Shown: positions 50,076-60,252 of the stretch, one piece after another | How positions within the stretch are numbered: position 1 is the first letter of the stretch | Layout of the letters: each line of letters opens with the position of its first letter | NCBI GenBank assembly: GCA_027449885.1 | Contig: DAIDKS010000032.1 | Coordinates: 1 to 64,000 of the forward strand | Direction: 5' to 3' | DNA: 64,000 nt | Source: Acidimicrobiaceae bacterium | GTDB taxonomy: Bacteria > Actinomycetota > Acidimicrobiia > Acidimicrobiales > RAAP-2 | Notes under the pieces: generated by a model | Told to the model about the DNA's origin: nothing | The model's database searches: none | The model's input: the letters and a program-made list of their open reading frames with translations, nothing else | Position numbers and translations under genes: made by a program

Positions 50076-50504
50076 TCAACTACCCGCGTTGGCGATCCGG
50101 GCACTCGCCTCGGCGAGCAGCGCCGCGCCGGTGCCCAAGTCGCCGAGGGCCGCCGAACGGGCCGTCGGGGAGTCCGCCGCGCGGTAGCAGCGGTTCGCCC
50201 CGGCGCCGAGGAGCGTGTAGGCGCGCGTCAGCAACTGCGTCGTCGTGGCGTCAGGGCTCGGCAGTGACGCGTTGGCCGCCTCGGTGTCGACGAGCAGGAC
50301 GGCACAGACGAGGTGAAGCTGCCCGGACGTCGAGTCCGCGCGCCGCAGGGCCGTCGCCGCGTGGCTCGCGTCGCCCCGCAGCGTTCGCGTATTGGCGACG
50401 AACGAGCTCTGGGAGACCCAGGAACGCAGGGCGGTCCCGGGCGACACCGAACCGCACGCCGCCAGACCGAGTCCGGCGAGGGCCAGCGAGAGCAGTCGCC
50501 TCAC
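50076..50504 (-). CDS. Putative lipoprotein
   Basis: N-terminal signal and lipobox LGLAACGS; coupled to tyrS. Confidence 0.65.
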   Translation of the reverse strand: MRRLLSLALAGLGLAACGSVSPGTALRSWVSQSSFVANTRTLRGDASHAATALRRADSTSGQLHLVCAVLLVDTEAANASLPSPDATTTQLLTRAYTLLGAGANRCYRAADSPTARSAALGDLGTGAALLAEASARIANAGS

Positions 50505-51784
50505 GCCAAGACCACGAGGTGCAGCTGTCGCCGCCCCCGACGCACGACGAGGTAGCGCTCGTGGAGCGCCCGGTCGACACCGATGAGGGTCCCGGGCTCG
50601 ACGCGGGCGTTGTTCACGTAGACGCCGCCCTGGTCGAGGAAGCGCCGGGCTTCGCCCTTCGAGGCGGCGAGGCCGGTCGTCACGAGGAGGTCGACGGGGT
50701 CGAGGCCGGCGAGGGCGTCACCCCGGGACACCGTCGACGACGGAGCGTCTCCCACGACCTCCATCAGGGTCCGCTCGTCGAGTTCCACGATCGCCTCGCT
50801 GAAGAGGGCCTCGCCGGCCCGCGCGGCGTGCCGCGCCGCCTCCGTCCCGTGGACGAAGGCGACGACCGCGTCGGCGAGCGCGCGCTGCGCGCGTCGCTCG
50901 CTCGGGGCCGTGCGCACCGACTCGTCGAGCGCCCGGATCTCCTCGTGGTCGAGGAACGTGTAGAAGCGCAGCAGTGTGGCGACCATCTGGTCCTCGGTGT
51001 TGAGAAGGAACTGGTGCAGCGCGAAGGGCGACGTCCGATCCGCGTCCAACCAGATCCTCTCGTTGCCCGCCTCCGACTTCCCGTACTTGCGACCGTCGGG
51101 CCGCACCAGCAGGGGGGAGGTCAGCCCCGCCACCGCGTCGCCCGTGACCTTCCGCACGAGCTCCGCCCCCATGGTGATGTTGCCCCACTGGTCCGAACCG
51201 CCCAGCTGCAGGGAGCAGTCGTAGTCGAGGTGCAGGCGCAAGAAGTCGTAGGCCTGCAGGAGCATGTAGGAGAACTCGGTGAAGGAGAGGCCCACGTCGT
51301 CGCGCTCCAGGCGACTGCGGACGGACTCCTTGGCGACCATCTGGTTGACGGTGAAGTGCTTGCCGACGTCGCGCAGGAAGTCCGTGAGGGGGATCGTCGT
51401 CAGCCAGCGGGCGTTGTCGAGGAGCAGCGCGCGTCGCGGGCCGGCGTCACCCGAGAAGTCGAGGAAGCGTTCCAGTTGGCGTCCGATGCTCTCCAGGTTC
51501 GCGGCCAGCTGGTCGAGGTCGAGCAGGGGGCGCTCCACGTCCTTGAAGCTCGGGTCGCCCACCAGGCCCGTCCCTCCCCCGGCGAGGGCGATCGGACGGT
51601 TCCCGGCGTCCTGGAGTCGACGCAGGTTGCAGATCTGCAGCAGGCTGCCGAGATGGAGCGACGAGGCCGTGGGGTCGAAGCCCACGTAGGCCGTGACGCC
51701 TCCCGCCGAGAGTCGGTCCAGCACCGAGTCGTCCGTGACCTGGTGCACGAGTCCCCGGAAGGCCCAATCGTCGCGCAGTCGCAT
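50501..51784 (-). CDS. tyrS: Tyrosyl-tRNA synthetase
   Basis: YVGFDPTASSLHLGSLLQI, GGSDQWGNI, KYGKSEAGNERIWLD. Confidence 0.97.
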   Translation of the reverse strand: MRLRDDWAFRGLVHQVTDDSVLDRLSAGGVTAYVGFDPTASSLHLGSLLQICNLRRLQDAGNRPIALAGGGTGLVGDPSFKDVERPLLDLDQLAANLESIGRQLERFLDFSGDAGPRRALLLDNARWLTTIPLTDFLRDVGKHFTVNQMVAKESVRSRLERDDVGLSFTEFSYMLLQAYDFLRLHLDYDCSLQLGGSDQWGNITMGAELVRKVTGDAVAGLTSPLLVRPDGRKYGKSEAGNERIWLDADRTSPFALHQFLLNTEDQMVATLLRFYTFLDHEEIRALDESVRTAPSERRAQRALADAVVAFVHGTEAARHAARAGEALFSEAIVELDERTLMEVVGDAPSSTVSRGDALAGLDPVDLLVTTGLAASKGEARRFLDQGGVYVNNARVEPGTLIGVDRALHERYLVVRRGRRQLHLVVLA

Positions 51785-51818
51785 GGCGACAGTCTACGGA
51801 GGGCCTCAGCGCGACCCG

Positions 51819-52562
51819 TTAGAGGAGGGCGTTCGACGCGGGGATGTGCACCTGGAGCCAGAGCACGAAGTTGTGCCACGCCCCCGAGACCTCGAGCAGC
51901 CCGATGACGACGAGCATCCCTCCGCCCACCCGGGCGACGGCTCGGTGGTGGCGTCGCAGCCAGGCCGACGTGCTCGCGGCCCACTCCGAGAAGACCGCGG
52001 CGACCACGAACGGGAGCCCGAGGCCGAGGCAGTAGACCAAGGCGAGGAACGAGCCCCGCACGGCGGTCGCCCCGGACGACGAGGCGGCGAGTCCGAGGAT
52101 GGCCGACAGGGTCGGTCCGATGCAGGGCGTCCAGCCCAGCGCGAAGAGGACGCCGAGGGCGGCCGCCCCCAGCACCGAGGCCCGCGGCACACGGTGCACC
52201 CGACGCTCTCGCTGAAGCCACGACGTCGGCCACCAGCCGGCGAAGAAGAGCCCGAGCACGATCGTGACGATCCCGAAGGCGATCGCCAGCCCTCGCTGGT
52301 GCGATCGGAGCGTCGCTCCGAGCCCGCCGAACAGGGCGCCGAAGCTGACGAAGACGGCGGCGAAGCCGACGACGAAGGCCAGCGCCCCGAGCACGGCGCG
52401 ACCCCGGCCCCGCGACCCCTCGATCGACCCGGTGGCCCCGCTCAGGAAGGCGAGGTACCCGGGCAGCAGGGGCAGCACGCACGGCGAGACGAACGAGACC
52501 AGTCCCGCCGCGAACGCCAGGGGCATCGCGGCCACGAAGGAGCCGGGGAGGGCGGCGATCAT
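51819..52562 (-). CDS. ccdA: Cytochrome c biogenesis transmembrane protein (CcdA/DsbD family)
   Basis: FAAGLVSFVSPCVLPLLPGYLAFLSG, LGWTPCIGPTLSAIL. Confidence 0.92.
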   Translation of the reverse strand: MIAALPGSFVAAMPLAFAAGLVSFVSPCVLPLLPGYLAFLSGATGSIEGSRGRGRAVLGALAFVVGFAAVFVSFGALFGGLGATLRSHQRGLAIAFGIVTIVLGLFFAGWWPTSWLQRERRVHRVPRASVLGAAALGVLFALGWTPCIGPTLSAILGLAASSSGATAVRGSFLALVYCLGLGLPFVVAAVFSEWAASTSAWLRRHHRAVARVGGGMLVVIGLLEVSGAWHNFVLWLQVHIPASNALL

Positions 52563-54223
52563 GCGTCGCGCGCCGCGCGCAGGGCGGCGTCGACCCAGCG
52601 GTCGTGCACACGGACGTTCTCCTCGCGCGTCGGCACGTCGGCGACGACCACGTGCAGTCCCGGGGTCGCGAGCGCGGCGTCGAGGGCGGCGTCGAGCTCA
52701 CCCCGCGTGCGAACCCTCGCCCCGCGGTGTCCGAAGGCGGACGCGACCGCTACCAGGTCGATCGCGCGCGGCGTGCCGAAGAGCTCCTCGAAGCGTGCGC
52801 CGTCGAGCCGCTCGGCTTGGCTGAGGAAGGAGAAGATGCCCCCGCCACCGTTGTCGGCCACGACGAGGACACCCGTGGCCGAACCCGACAGACCGTCGAC
52901 CAGTGCGCCGACGTCGTGGAGCGCGGTGAGGTCACCGACCAGCCCGAGACCGGTGCCCGCGCTCGCGACGCCACAGAAGGTCGACACCACGCCGTCGATC
53001 CCGTTGACGCCACGGTTGGAGTACGTGCGACTCCGACGGGGGGACGCCCACCACTCGACGTCGCGCACGGGCATGGACGATCCCAGAACGAGTGGCGCCT
53101 GGTGACGCGCCGCGACGTCGACCACGGCCCGGGCGACGATCGGCTCGACGAGGTCGCCGTCGTCGTGGGCCCGAACCCACTCGTCGACGCGCCGGCTGTG
53201 ACGCGACCACAGGCCCGCGTAGTCCGGGTTCACCCGTTCGGTCGCGAGGTCGGGCCACCCGGGATGGAGGGCGGCGAGGAGACCGTCGGGGTCGCTGACG
53301 ACTCCGGCGCCGGTCCATCCGACGACGGGCACGGACCATTCGCGCAGGCGAACGCCCAGCCACTTGGACGCCGGCGCCCCGCCGAGTCGCACCACGACGT
53401 CCGGTCGCAGGGTGCCCACGACGTCGTCACCCCGTAGGAGGGCGTCGAAATAGGGCAGGGTTCCCTGGGCCGTGGCGTCGCCGATGACTGCCCAACCCCG
53501 GGCGCGGGCGTCGTCGATCCACTCCGGGCCGACGCCGCGCCCGACGACGGCCAGGACGCGGCCCGCGACGCGGGTGTCGTCGCTCACCGCCCGCGACGCG
53601 ACGCCGACCTCCGTCCACGGACGGTCGCCGGGGCGACCCGGTACCGCCGTCCCGGACTCGACGACGAGGGGTTCGACGAAGGCGAGGTTCACGTGCACGG
53701 GACCCGGGGCACCGGTCCCACTCCCCCGGGCGGCCCGCCACGCACGGGACGCGAGCGGTCGCCACGACGAGGAGGCCTCCGCGCGGGCGACCCCGGGGTT
53801 CTCGTGCCGCCGCACGGCCGGGCCGTAGAGGTCGACCTGGGGCATCGTCTGGGGGGCCCCGACGCCGTGGAGCTCCGGGGGGCGGTCGGCCGTCAGGACG
53901 AGCAGGGGCACGTCGGCCTGATCGGCCTCGGCGACCGCCGCGTGCAGCTCGGCGGCGGCGGTCCCGCTCGTCACCACGACGGCCACCGGCCGGCCACTCT
54001 CGAGGGCCCGGCCCAGGGCGAAGAACGCGGCCCCCCGCTCATCGAGGCGCACGTGCCGGCGAACCTCGGACCGCACCGAGAAGCCGAGGGCCAGGGGGGT
54101 CGAGCGACTGCCGGGGCAGATCACGACCTCGCGCAGTCCGAGGCGGATCCACTCGTCGACCAGCGTGGCGACGAAGGACGACTGAACCTCGCTCGTGTTC
54201 GGTACGCTCGGCTCCAATGTCAC
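52559..54223 (-). CDS. menD: SEPHCHC synthase (menaquinone)
   Basis: EVVICPGSRSTPLALGFSV, ERGAAFFALGRALESGRPVAVVVTSGTAAAELHAAVAEA. Confidence 0.96.
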   Translation of the reverse strand: MTLEPSVPNTSEVQSSFVATLVDEWIRLGLREVVICPGSRSTPLALGFSVRSEVRRHVRLDERGAAFFALGRALESGRPVAVVVTSGTAAAELHAAVAEADQADVPLLVLTADRPPELHGVGAPQTMPQVDLYGPAVRRHENPGVARAEASSSWRPLASRAWRAARGSGTGAPGPVHVNLAFVEPLVVESGTAVPGRPGDRPWTEVGVASRAVSDDTRVAGRVLAVVGRGVGPEWIDDARARGWAVIGDATAQGTLPYFDALLRGDDVVGTLRPDVVVRLGGAPASKWLGVRLREWSVPVVGWTGAGVVSDPDGLLAALHPGWPDLATERVNPDYAGLWSRHSRRVDEWVRAHDDGDLVEPIVARAVVDVAARHQAPLVLGSSMPVRDVEWWASPRRSRTYSNRGVNGIDGVVSTFCGVASAGTGLGLVGDLTALHDVGALVDGLSGSATGVLVVADNGGGGIFSFLSQAERLDGARFEELFGTPRAIDLVAVASAFGHRGARVRTRGELDAALDAALATPGLHVVVADVPTREENVRVHDRWVDAALRAARDA

Positions 54224-54981
54224 TCCTTCGCGTGGACCGCGTCGGGGAGGGCCCGCCACTGCTGTGGCTGCACGGCTTTACCCAGACCCGCTCGTCCGCC
54301 GCCCGCTTCCGGTCCATTCTGGCAGAACGCCGCACGATCCTGACCGTGGACCTGCCCGGCCACGGCGAGGCGGCCGCCCTGGGGGGCTCCCTCCTCGAGA
54401 TCGCCGACCTCGTCGCCGGTGCCCTGGAGGGGCCCGTCGACCTCGGGGGCTACTCCATGGGGGGACGTGTGGCCCTCCACGTGGCCCTCGCCCATCCCCA
54501 CCGGGTGCGCCGCCTCATCGTGCTCGGCGCGACGCGGGGCATCGCCGATCCGATCGAGCGGCACGCCCGCCGCGAACGCGACCTCGCGCTCGCCGAGCGC
54601 CTCGGCACCCTCGGGGCCGAGGCGTTCCTCTCGGAGTGGTTGGCCCAGCCCCTCTTCGCCGGGCTGGCGCCCGACCCCCTCGAGCGAGCGTCCCGCAGCC
54701 GCGACGCCGAGGGGCTGGCCCGATCGCTCCGTGACGCGGGCACCGGCACCCAGGAGTGGCTGGGCGACCGCCTCGCGGAGGTGAACGCCCCCACCCTCGC
54801 CCTCGCCGGGCAGCGCGACGCGAAGTTCTCCCTCGAGGCCCGGGCCATCGCCGAATCCGTAGCGCGGGGACGGGCCGAGCTCGTCCCCGACGCCGGACAC
54901 GCCGCGCACCTCGAGCAGCCCGCGGCGACCGCCCGCCTCGTGGAGGGATTCCTAGCGCAGAGCGAAGACGACCACGAGTAG
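54217..54981 (+). CDS. menH: SHCHC synthase-like alpha/beta hydrolase
   Basis: PPLLWLHGFTQTRSSA, VDLPGHGEA, LGGYSMGGRVALHVAL, PDAGHAAHLEQP. Confidence 0.88.
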   Translation: MSLLRVDRVGEGPPLLWLHGFTQTRSSAARFRSILAERRTILTVDLPGHGEAAALGGSLLEIADLVAGALEGPVDLGGYSMGGRVALHVALAHPHRVRRLIVLGATRGIADPIERHARRERDLALAERLGTLGAEAFLSEWLAQPLFAGLAPDPLERASRSRDAEGLARSLRDAGTGTQEWLGDRLAEVNAPTLALAGQRDAKFSLEARAIAESVARGRAELVPDAGHAAHLEQPAATARLVEGFLAQSEDDHE

Positions 54982-55812
54982 GGCACCGAGGCCCAACTGG
55001 ACCCTCGAGGAGTAGAGCAGCAGGGGCAGGAGCTCTCGCCCCTCGCGCGGCGAGAATGCGGTGCGGACGCCCGGCGCGTACGCGATCGCCGCGAGAAGGG
55101 CGACGACGGGCTCTCCCGCCCCCACGACGCCGACGACCACGCCGAGGGCCGCCGCGACGTAGAGCCACGCGGCCCGGCGCCGACCGAGGCGGGCAGCCAG
55201 GGTTCGCTTGCCCGAGGCACGATCTCCGTCCACGTCGCGCAGGTTGTTCGCCTCGAGGAGCGCGACCGCCATCGAGCCCGTCGCCAGACCGAGCCACCAG
55301 GCGGACGGTCCGTAGCCGTGGCCCTGCGCGTAGACGGTGCCCACCGTCGCGAGGAAGCCGAAGTACGCGAGGACGAAGACCTCCCCCAGGCCCAGGTACC
55401 CGTAGGGCTTCGGTCCGCCGGTGTAGAGATAGCCCGCCAGGATGGCCGTCGCTCCGAAGGCCACCAGCCACCACGACGTGCGCGCGGCGAGGAGGAGCCC
55501 GCCGAGGGCGGCGACGCCGAACGCCATCGCGGCCGCTACCCGCACCCGGGCCGGGGGGACGAGTCCGGAGGCCGTCAGCCGGAAGGGGCCGACGCGCTGG
55601 GCGTCGGTACCCCGGACACCGTCCGAGTAGTCGTTCGCGTAGTTGGTCCCCACCTGGAGCGCCAGGGCGACGATGGCGGCGAGAACCGAGTTGAACCAGG
55701 CGATGCCCGCGGGGCGGACGAGCGCCGCGCCCGTCACCACGGGCACGGCGGCGGCCGGTAGGGTCCGCGGTCTCGCCGCCTGCACCCAGCGGGCGACGGG
55801 ACCCGGCGTCAC
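54952..55812 (-). CDS. menA: 1,4-dihydroxy-2-naphthoate polyprenyltransferase
   Basis: [46 protein letters not shown] 55812 overlaps menB stop. Confidence 0.95.
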   Translation of the reverse strand: MTPGPVARWVQAARPRTLPAAAVPVVTGAALVRPAGIAWFNSVLAAIVALALQVGTNYANDYSDGVRGTDAQRVGPFRLTASGLVPPARVRVAAAMAFGVAALGGLLLAARTSWWLVAFGATAILAGYLYTGGPKPYGYLGLGEVFVLAYFGFLATVGTVYAQGHGYGPSAWWLGLATGSMAVALLEANNLRDVDGDRASGKRTLAARLGRRRAAWLYVAAALGVVVGVVGAGEPVVALLAAIAYAPGVRTAFSPREGRELLPLLLYSSRVQLGLGALLVVVFALR

Positions 55813-56702
55813 GGTCGCTTCGGGAAGCGCGAGAAGTCGGGGGCGCGGTGCTCCACGAAGGCGTTGCGGCCCTCCTGACCCTCCTCGGACATGTAGAAGA
55901 GCATGGTGGCGTCGCCCGCGAGCTGCTGCACGCCGGCCAGGCCGTCGTCGGCCGCGTTGAAACCGGCCTTCAGCATGCGCAGGGCGAGGGGCGACAGGGT
56001 CAGGATCTGCCGGCACCAGGCCACCGTCTCGCGCTCCAGGTCCGCGAGAGGGACGACCGCGTTCACCAGGCCCCAGTCGTGGGCCGTGGCGGCGTCGTAC
56101 TGCCGGCACAGGAACCAGACCTCCTTCGCCCGCTTGAGACCGATGGTGCGCGCGAGCAGCGACGATCCGTATCCCCCGTCGAACGAGCCGACCTTCGGAC
56201 CGGTCTGGCCGAATCGAGCGTTGTCGGCCGCGATGGAGAGGTCGCAGACGAGGTGGAGGATGTGCCCGCCACCGATCGCGTACCCGGCGACCTGGGCGAT
56301 CACCGGCTTCGGCAGCCGTCGGATCTGGATCTGCAAGTCGAGCACGTTGAGCCGCCCGATGCCCTGCTGCGCCACCTCGTCATCACCGATGTAGCCGTCG
56401 TTGCCTCGAATCTTCTGGTCCCCACCGGAGCAGAAGGCGTCGGGTCCCGCACCGGTCAGGATGATCACGCCCACCGAGGTGTCGTCCCGCGCCACCTCGA
56501 AGGCCCGCGACAGCTCGAAGAGGGTCTGGGGGCGAAAGGCGTTGCGCCGCTCGGGTCGGTTGATCGTGATGCGTGCGATGCCCTCCGCGACCTCGTAGAC
56601 GATGTCCTGGTAGGCGCCCGAGCGCTCCCACCGGGGCAGCTCGAGGGCGCGGAATGCGTCCACGGGGTCGACGGGAGGTCCCTGAATAACGGTCTCGGTC
56701 AT
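55809..56702 (-). CDS. menB: 1,4-dihydroxy-2-naphthoyl-CoA synthase
   Basis: [81 protein letters not shown]. Confidence 0.97.
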   Translation of the reverse strand: MTETVIQGPPVDPVDAFRALELPRWERSGAYQDIVYEVAEGIARITINRPERRNAFRPQTLFELSRAFEVARDDTSVGVIILTGAGPDAFCSGGDQKIRGNDGYIGDDEVAQQGIGRLNVLDLQIQIRRLPKPVIAQVAGYAIGGGHILHLVCDLSIAADNARFGQTGPKVGSFDGGYGSSLLARTIGLKRAKEVWFLCRQYDAATAHDWGLVNAVVPLADLERETVAWCRQILTLSPLALRMLKAGFNAADDGLAGVQQLAGDATMLFYMSEEGQEGRNAFVEHRAPDFSRFPKRP

Positions 56703-56963
56703 GGGGACCACGCTACCGGCCCCCTCGACCGGTGCGTCGAGGATGGCCGGTGCCGCCCGACCGTCCCGCCGCTCCTCGTGGCCCCATCGTCACTGGCGAC
56801 ACTCCTCGGGTGGGAGTCGCACGGGCGGATCCGGCGCGCCGTTCCGCCGGCGCGTCGGATCCTCGATGAGGGGCGTATCCGCTCCGCGGGTGCGCCCCCC
56901 CCCACGGCCTCGGACGACGCGGCGCCACGGCCACCCCTCGTCTCGGACCCGTAGCATCACACC

Positions 56964-58073
56964 GTGGCCTCCCTCGTGGCGCTCGATCTTCCCCTCGGCC
57001 CGCGGCTGGAGGACGCCGTTCGAGCCTGCGTCGACGCCGGTGACGCGTTGACCGTTGTCGACTCTCGATGGAGCCCCCGAGCCCGCCGTTCGGCGCTCGA
57101 CGCTCTCGGCGCGACGGAGATCTGGGACGCCGACGGACGTCACCGGCTCCCGGACGGACGCGCGGTGGACGATGCCGTGGGCGCCGTCGTCCTCACATCG
57201 GGATCGAGTGGCGCCCCCAAGGCGGCCGAGATGACCTGGGACGCCCTGCGCGCGAGCGCCCGCCTGACCCAGGCGACGCTGCGCGATGACCGCCCGCCCG
57301 TCTGGTTCCCCTGCCTGCCCGCGGTCCACATCGGTGGCCTCGCCGTCCTACTGCGGGCCGTCCTCGATGACGCCCGCCTGGTGTGGGCCCCGACCGACCG
57401 ATTCGACCTCGCACTCGAGCGAGGGGCGACCCACGTCGCGGTGGTGCGCGCGCACCTGCACCGCTACGACCTCTCCGGCTTCCGAACCGTCCTCCTGGGT
57501 GGTGCCCGTCCGCCGGCCGACCGGCCAGCGAATGTCGTCACGACGTGGGGGATGACCGAGACCGGCTCGGGCGTCGTGTACGACGGTCGCCCGTTGCCCG
57601 AGGTCGAGATCTCCACGAGGGACGGAGAGCTCCTCGTGCGCTCACCGACCCTGTTCCGCGCCTACCGGGACCGTCCCCGTCCTGCGGCGACCGGCCCCGA
57701 CGGCCGCGACGACTGGTTCCCGACCGGCGACGCAGCCGAGATCGTCGATGGCGTGCTCCGCGTGAGCGGCCGGCTGGCCTACGTGATCAATACGGGTGGC
57801 GAGAAGGTCTGGCCCGACGACCTCGAAGGCGTCCTCGCGACCGTGGGCGGCGTTCGCGACGTGGCCGTGACCTCGGTTCCCGACGACGAGTGGGGCGAAC
57901 GACTCATCGCGCTCGTGGTCACCGACGGGCGACGGGTCGACGACGACCTGGCCCGCGCCGCCGCCGAAGGCGTGGGCCCCTGGGCGAAGCCCAAGGAGGT
58001 CCGCTACGTAGCCGCCCTCCCCCGCACGGACAGTGGGAAGATCCGCCGAGCGGACCTCCCCTACCTCCACTGA
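56964..58073 (+). CDS. menE: o-succinylbenzoate-CoA ligase
   Basis: VLTSGSSGAPKAAEMTWDAL, TTWGMTETGSGVVYDGRPL, GRLAYVINTGGEKVWPDDLE. Confidence 0.9.
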   Translation: MASLVALDLPLGPRLEDAVRACVDAGDALTVVDSRWSPRARRSALDALGATEIWDADGRHRLPDGRAVDDAVGAVVLTSGSSGAPKAAEMTWDALRASARLTQATLRDDRPPVWFPCLPAVHIGGLAVLLRAVLDDARLVWAPTDRFDLALERGATHVAVVRAHLHRYDLSGFRTVLLGGARPPADRPANVVTTWGMTETGSGVVYDGRPLPEVEISTRDGELLVRSPTLFRAYRDRPRPAATGPDGRDDWFPTGDAAEIVDGVLRVSGRLAYVINTGGEKVWPDDLEGVLATVGGVRDVAVTSVPDDEWGERLIALVVTDGRRVDDDLARAAAEGVGPWAKPKEVRYVAALPRTDSGKIRRADLPYLH

Positions 58074-58121
58074 ACCCGACCGTCGGCGACGACCTCTCGG
58101 TCCGCCGACCCTCGCCTTGGT

Positions 58122-58134
58122 CCCCGGACCGGGG
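58122..58134. terminator. Candidate bidirectional hairpin between convergent menE and the ABC permease
   Basis: CCCCGGACCGGGG perfect inverted repeat in the 69-bp convergent gap; no U tract. Confidence 0.35.
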
Positions 58135-58142
58135 TGGCCCGG

Positions 58143-59381
58143 TCAGCGAGTGACGGTGCTGCCGCGTCGGGCCAGGGAGTCCATCGTGACGGCGACGACG
58201 AGGACGATGGCGGTCGCGATGAACTGCGTCGCTGCGCTCATGTCGATCAGGGCCATCCCGTTGTAGATCGTCGCGATGACGAGGCCCCCGATGACGGCGT
58301 TCACCATCTTGCCGCGCCCCCCGAAGAGGCTCGTTCCGCCGATGACGGCCGACGCCACGGCGAGGAGCACGAGGTTGCCCCCGTCGACGCCGTCCGAGAT
58401 GCCGCCCAGTCGCGACGCGTAAAGGAGCCCCGCCACACCCGCGGTCACCCCCGTGAGGATGAAGGCGAGCAGCCGATAGCGATCTACGTTGATGCCGGCG
58501 CGACGGGCCGCCTCCGCGTTGCCACCGATCGCGTAGATGTAGCGACCGGCCTTCGTGCGGGTGAGGATGAAACTCGCCCCCGCCAGCATCACGATGTCCA
58601 CCGGGATGGCGTACGGCATGCCGTGCAGCACCGTGAAGCTACCGCGGTTCGTGTTGAAGATGAGCACGAGGACGATTCCCGAGGCGATGAGTGCGGCCAC
58701 CTTGGCCCAGGTGATCCAGGTCGCCACCGAGTCGAGGCCACTCGAGCGACGGGACTGGTCGTGGCGGATGATGATCCAGCAGAAGATGGCGATCGAGGCC
58801 ATGAGGAAGATCCACGTCGCCAGCGGCGACAGATTGGCGTTCACCAGGTCGTAGAGGACCTTCTCCTGCACCGGAATCGTTCCACCCGTCCCCTGACGGT
58901 CGATCGAGAAGATGAGGACGCCCTCCCACCCCAGCAGGCCCGCCAGGGTGACGATGAACGAGGGCAGTCGCAGCTTGATGATGAGGAAGCCCTGCAGCGT
59001 ACCGATAGCGGTCGTCGTCGCGATGGCGACCAGGATCGCGGCGTACCAGGGCCAGTGGAACTGCTGATCGAGCAGGATCACGGCGAAGGTCGCACCGAGC
59101 GCCGAGACGTACCCAACCGATAGGTCGATCTCGCCGAGCAGCAGCAGCCAGGTCTCGGCCATCGCGAGCAGGATGAAGATCGTCGCCTGGATGAAGAGGT
59201 TCGTCAGATTGCCCGCGGACAGGAAGACCGTATTGCGGACCTGGAAGTAGATCACCAGCACCAGGAGGCCGATGAGCACGGGGACCAGCCCAAGGTCGCC
59301 TTGACGCAGGCGACGGAACTGGCCCATCGCCGAGGTACGGCCGTCGGAGGTGGCCGCTGGGGTCGAGCCGGCGTCAGACAC
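58143..59381 (-). CDS. Sugar ABC transporter permease (XylH/RbsC-like)
   Basis: LLLLGEIDLSVGYVSALGATFAVIL; YIYAIGGNAEAARRAGINV; GGTSLFGGRGKM. Confidence 0.93.
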   Translation of the reverse strand: MSDAGSTPAATSDGRTSAMGQFRRLRQGDLGLVPVLIGLLVLVIYFQVRNTVFLSAGNLTNLFIQATIFILLAMAETWLLLLGEIDLSVGYVSALGATFAVILLDQQFHWPWYAAILVAIATTTAIGTLQGFLIIKLRLPSFIVTLAGLLGWEGVLIFSIDRQGTGGTIPVQEKVLYDLVNANLSPLATWIFLMASIAIFCWIIIRHDQSRRSSGLDSVATWITWAKVAALIASGIVLVLIFNTNRGSFTVLHGMPYAIPVDIVMLAGASFILTRTKAGRYIYAIGGNAEAARRAGINVDRYRLLAFILTGVTAGVAGLLYASRLGGISDGVDGGNLVLLAVASAVIGGTSLFGGRGKMVNAVIGGLVIATIYNGMALIDMSAATQFIATAIVLVVAVTMDSLARRGSTVTR

Positions 59382-59417
59382 TATTGCGATTCCTTTGTAT
59401 TGAAGTGGCCGGAGTCG

Positions 59418-60239
59418 TCACGCGGCCGTGCGAGAACTCTCGCCGGTCGTGATGAGGTCGACGGCGCTCGCCGGGTCGTAGTTGGCCACGGGTCCGCTGC
59501 TCACCAGGTTCCCGAGGTACATGACGGCGATGCGGTCGGCCACGGCGAACACGTCGGTGAGGTTGTGCGAGATCACGATCACCGCGATGCCGCGGGCCGC
59601 CAACCGCTTGATGAGGTCGAGGACTTGCGCCGTCTGGGACACCCCGAGCGCCGCCGTGGGCTCGTCCATGATGACGAGCTTCGACTCGTGCATGACGGCG
59701 CGAGCGACGGCGATCGCTTGGCGCTGTCCTCCGGACAGGGAGCCCACCAGTTGGCGCACCGAACTCACCGTCGAGACGGACAGATCGGCGAGGACCTCCT
59801 TGGTTCGCAGCTCCATCGCGATCTCGTCGAGCACTCCGGTGCGGGTCTTCTCGTGCCCGAGGAACATGTTCTCGACGATGTCCAGGTTGTCGCACAGGGC
59901 GAGATCCTGGTACACGGTGGCGATCCCCAGCTCCTCGGCGGCCCGGGGCGTGTGGATCGAGACCTTGCGCCCCTCCCAGAAGATCTCGCCTCCGGATGGT
60001 TCGTAGATGCCGGCGATCGCCTTGATCAGGGTCGACTTCCCGGCACCGTTGTCACCGATGAGGGCGGTGACCTGTCCTGCCGGGACGTCGAGGTCGACGT
60101 GCTTCAGGGCCTCGACGGCACCGAAGTGCTTGCTGATCCCGCGCAGGCTGAGCAGGGATGATGAGTCGACCCCCGGACCGGCGGCCGTCGCCGGTCCGGG
60201 ACGCGTCGACGGTCCGTTCGTCGGTCCGGGGGTCGTCAT
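59418..60239 (-). CDS. Sugar ABC transporter ATP-binding protein, single domain (XylG-like)
   Basis: GDNGAGKSTLIK, GSLSGGQRQAIAVARAV, MDEPTAAL. Confidence 0.95.
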   Translation of the reverse strand: MTTPGPTNGPSTRPGPATAAGPGVDSSSLLSLRGISKHFGAVEALKHVDLDVPAGQVTALIGDNGAGKSTLIKAIAGIYEPSGGEIFWEGRKVSIHTPRAAEELGIATVYQDLALCDNLDIVENMFLGHEKTRTGVLDEIAMELRTKEVLADLSVSTVSSVRQLVGSLSGGQRQAIAVARAVMHESKLVIMDEPTAALGVSQTAQVLDLIKRLAARGIAVIVISHNLTDVFAVADRIAVMYLGNLVSSGPVANYDPASAVDLITTGESSRTAA

Positions 60240-60252
60240 CAGATCTGCCTAA

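Noticed and set aside
51785-51818. Possible T-box leader for tyrS
   Set aside because: Only a ~34-nt gap to ccdA; far too short for a T-box.
55848-56954. 368-aa plus-strand ORF over menB
   Set aside because: Mostly antisense to menB; its tail in the menB-menE gap has no convincing family.
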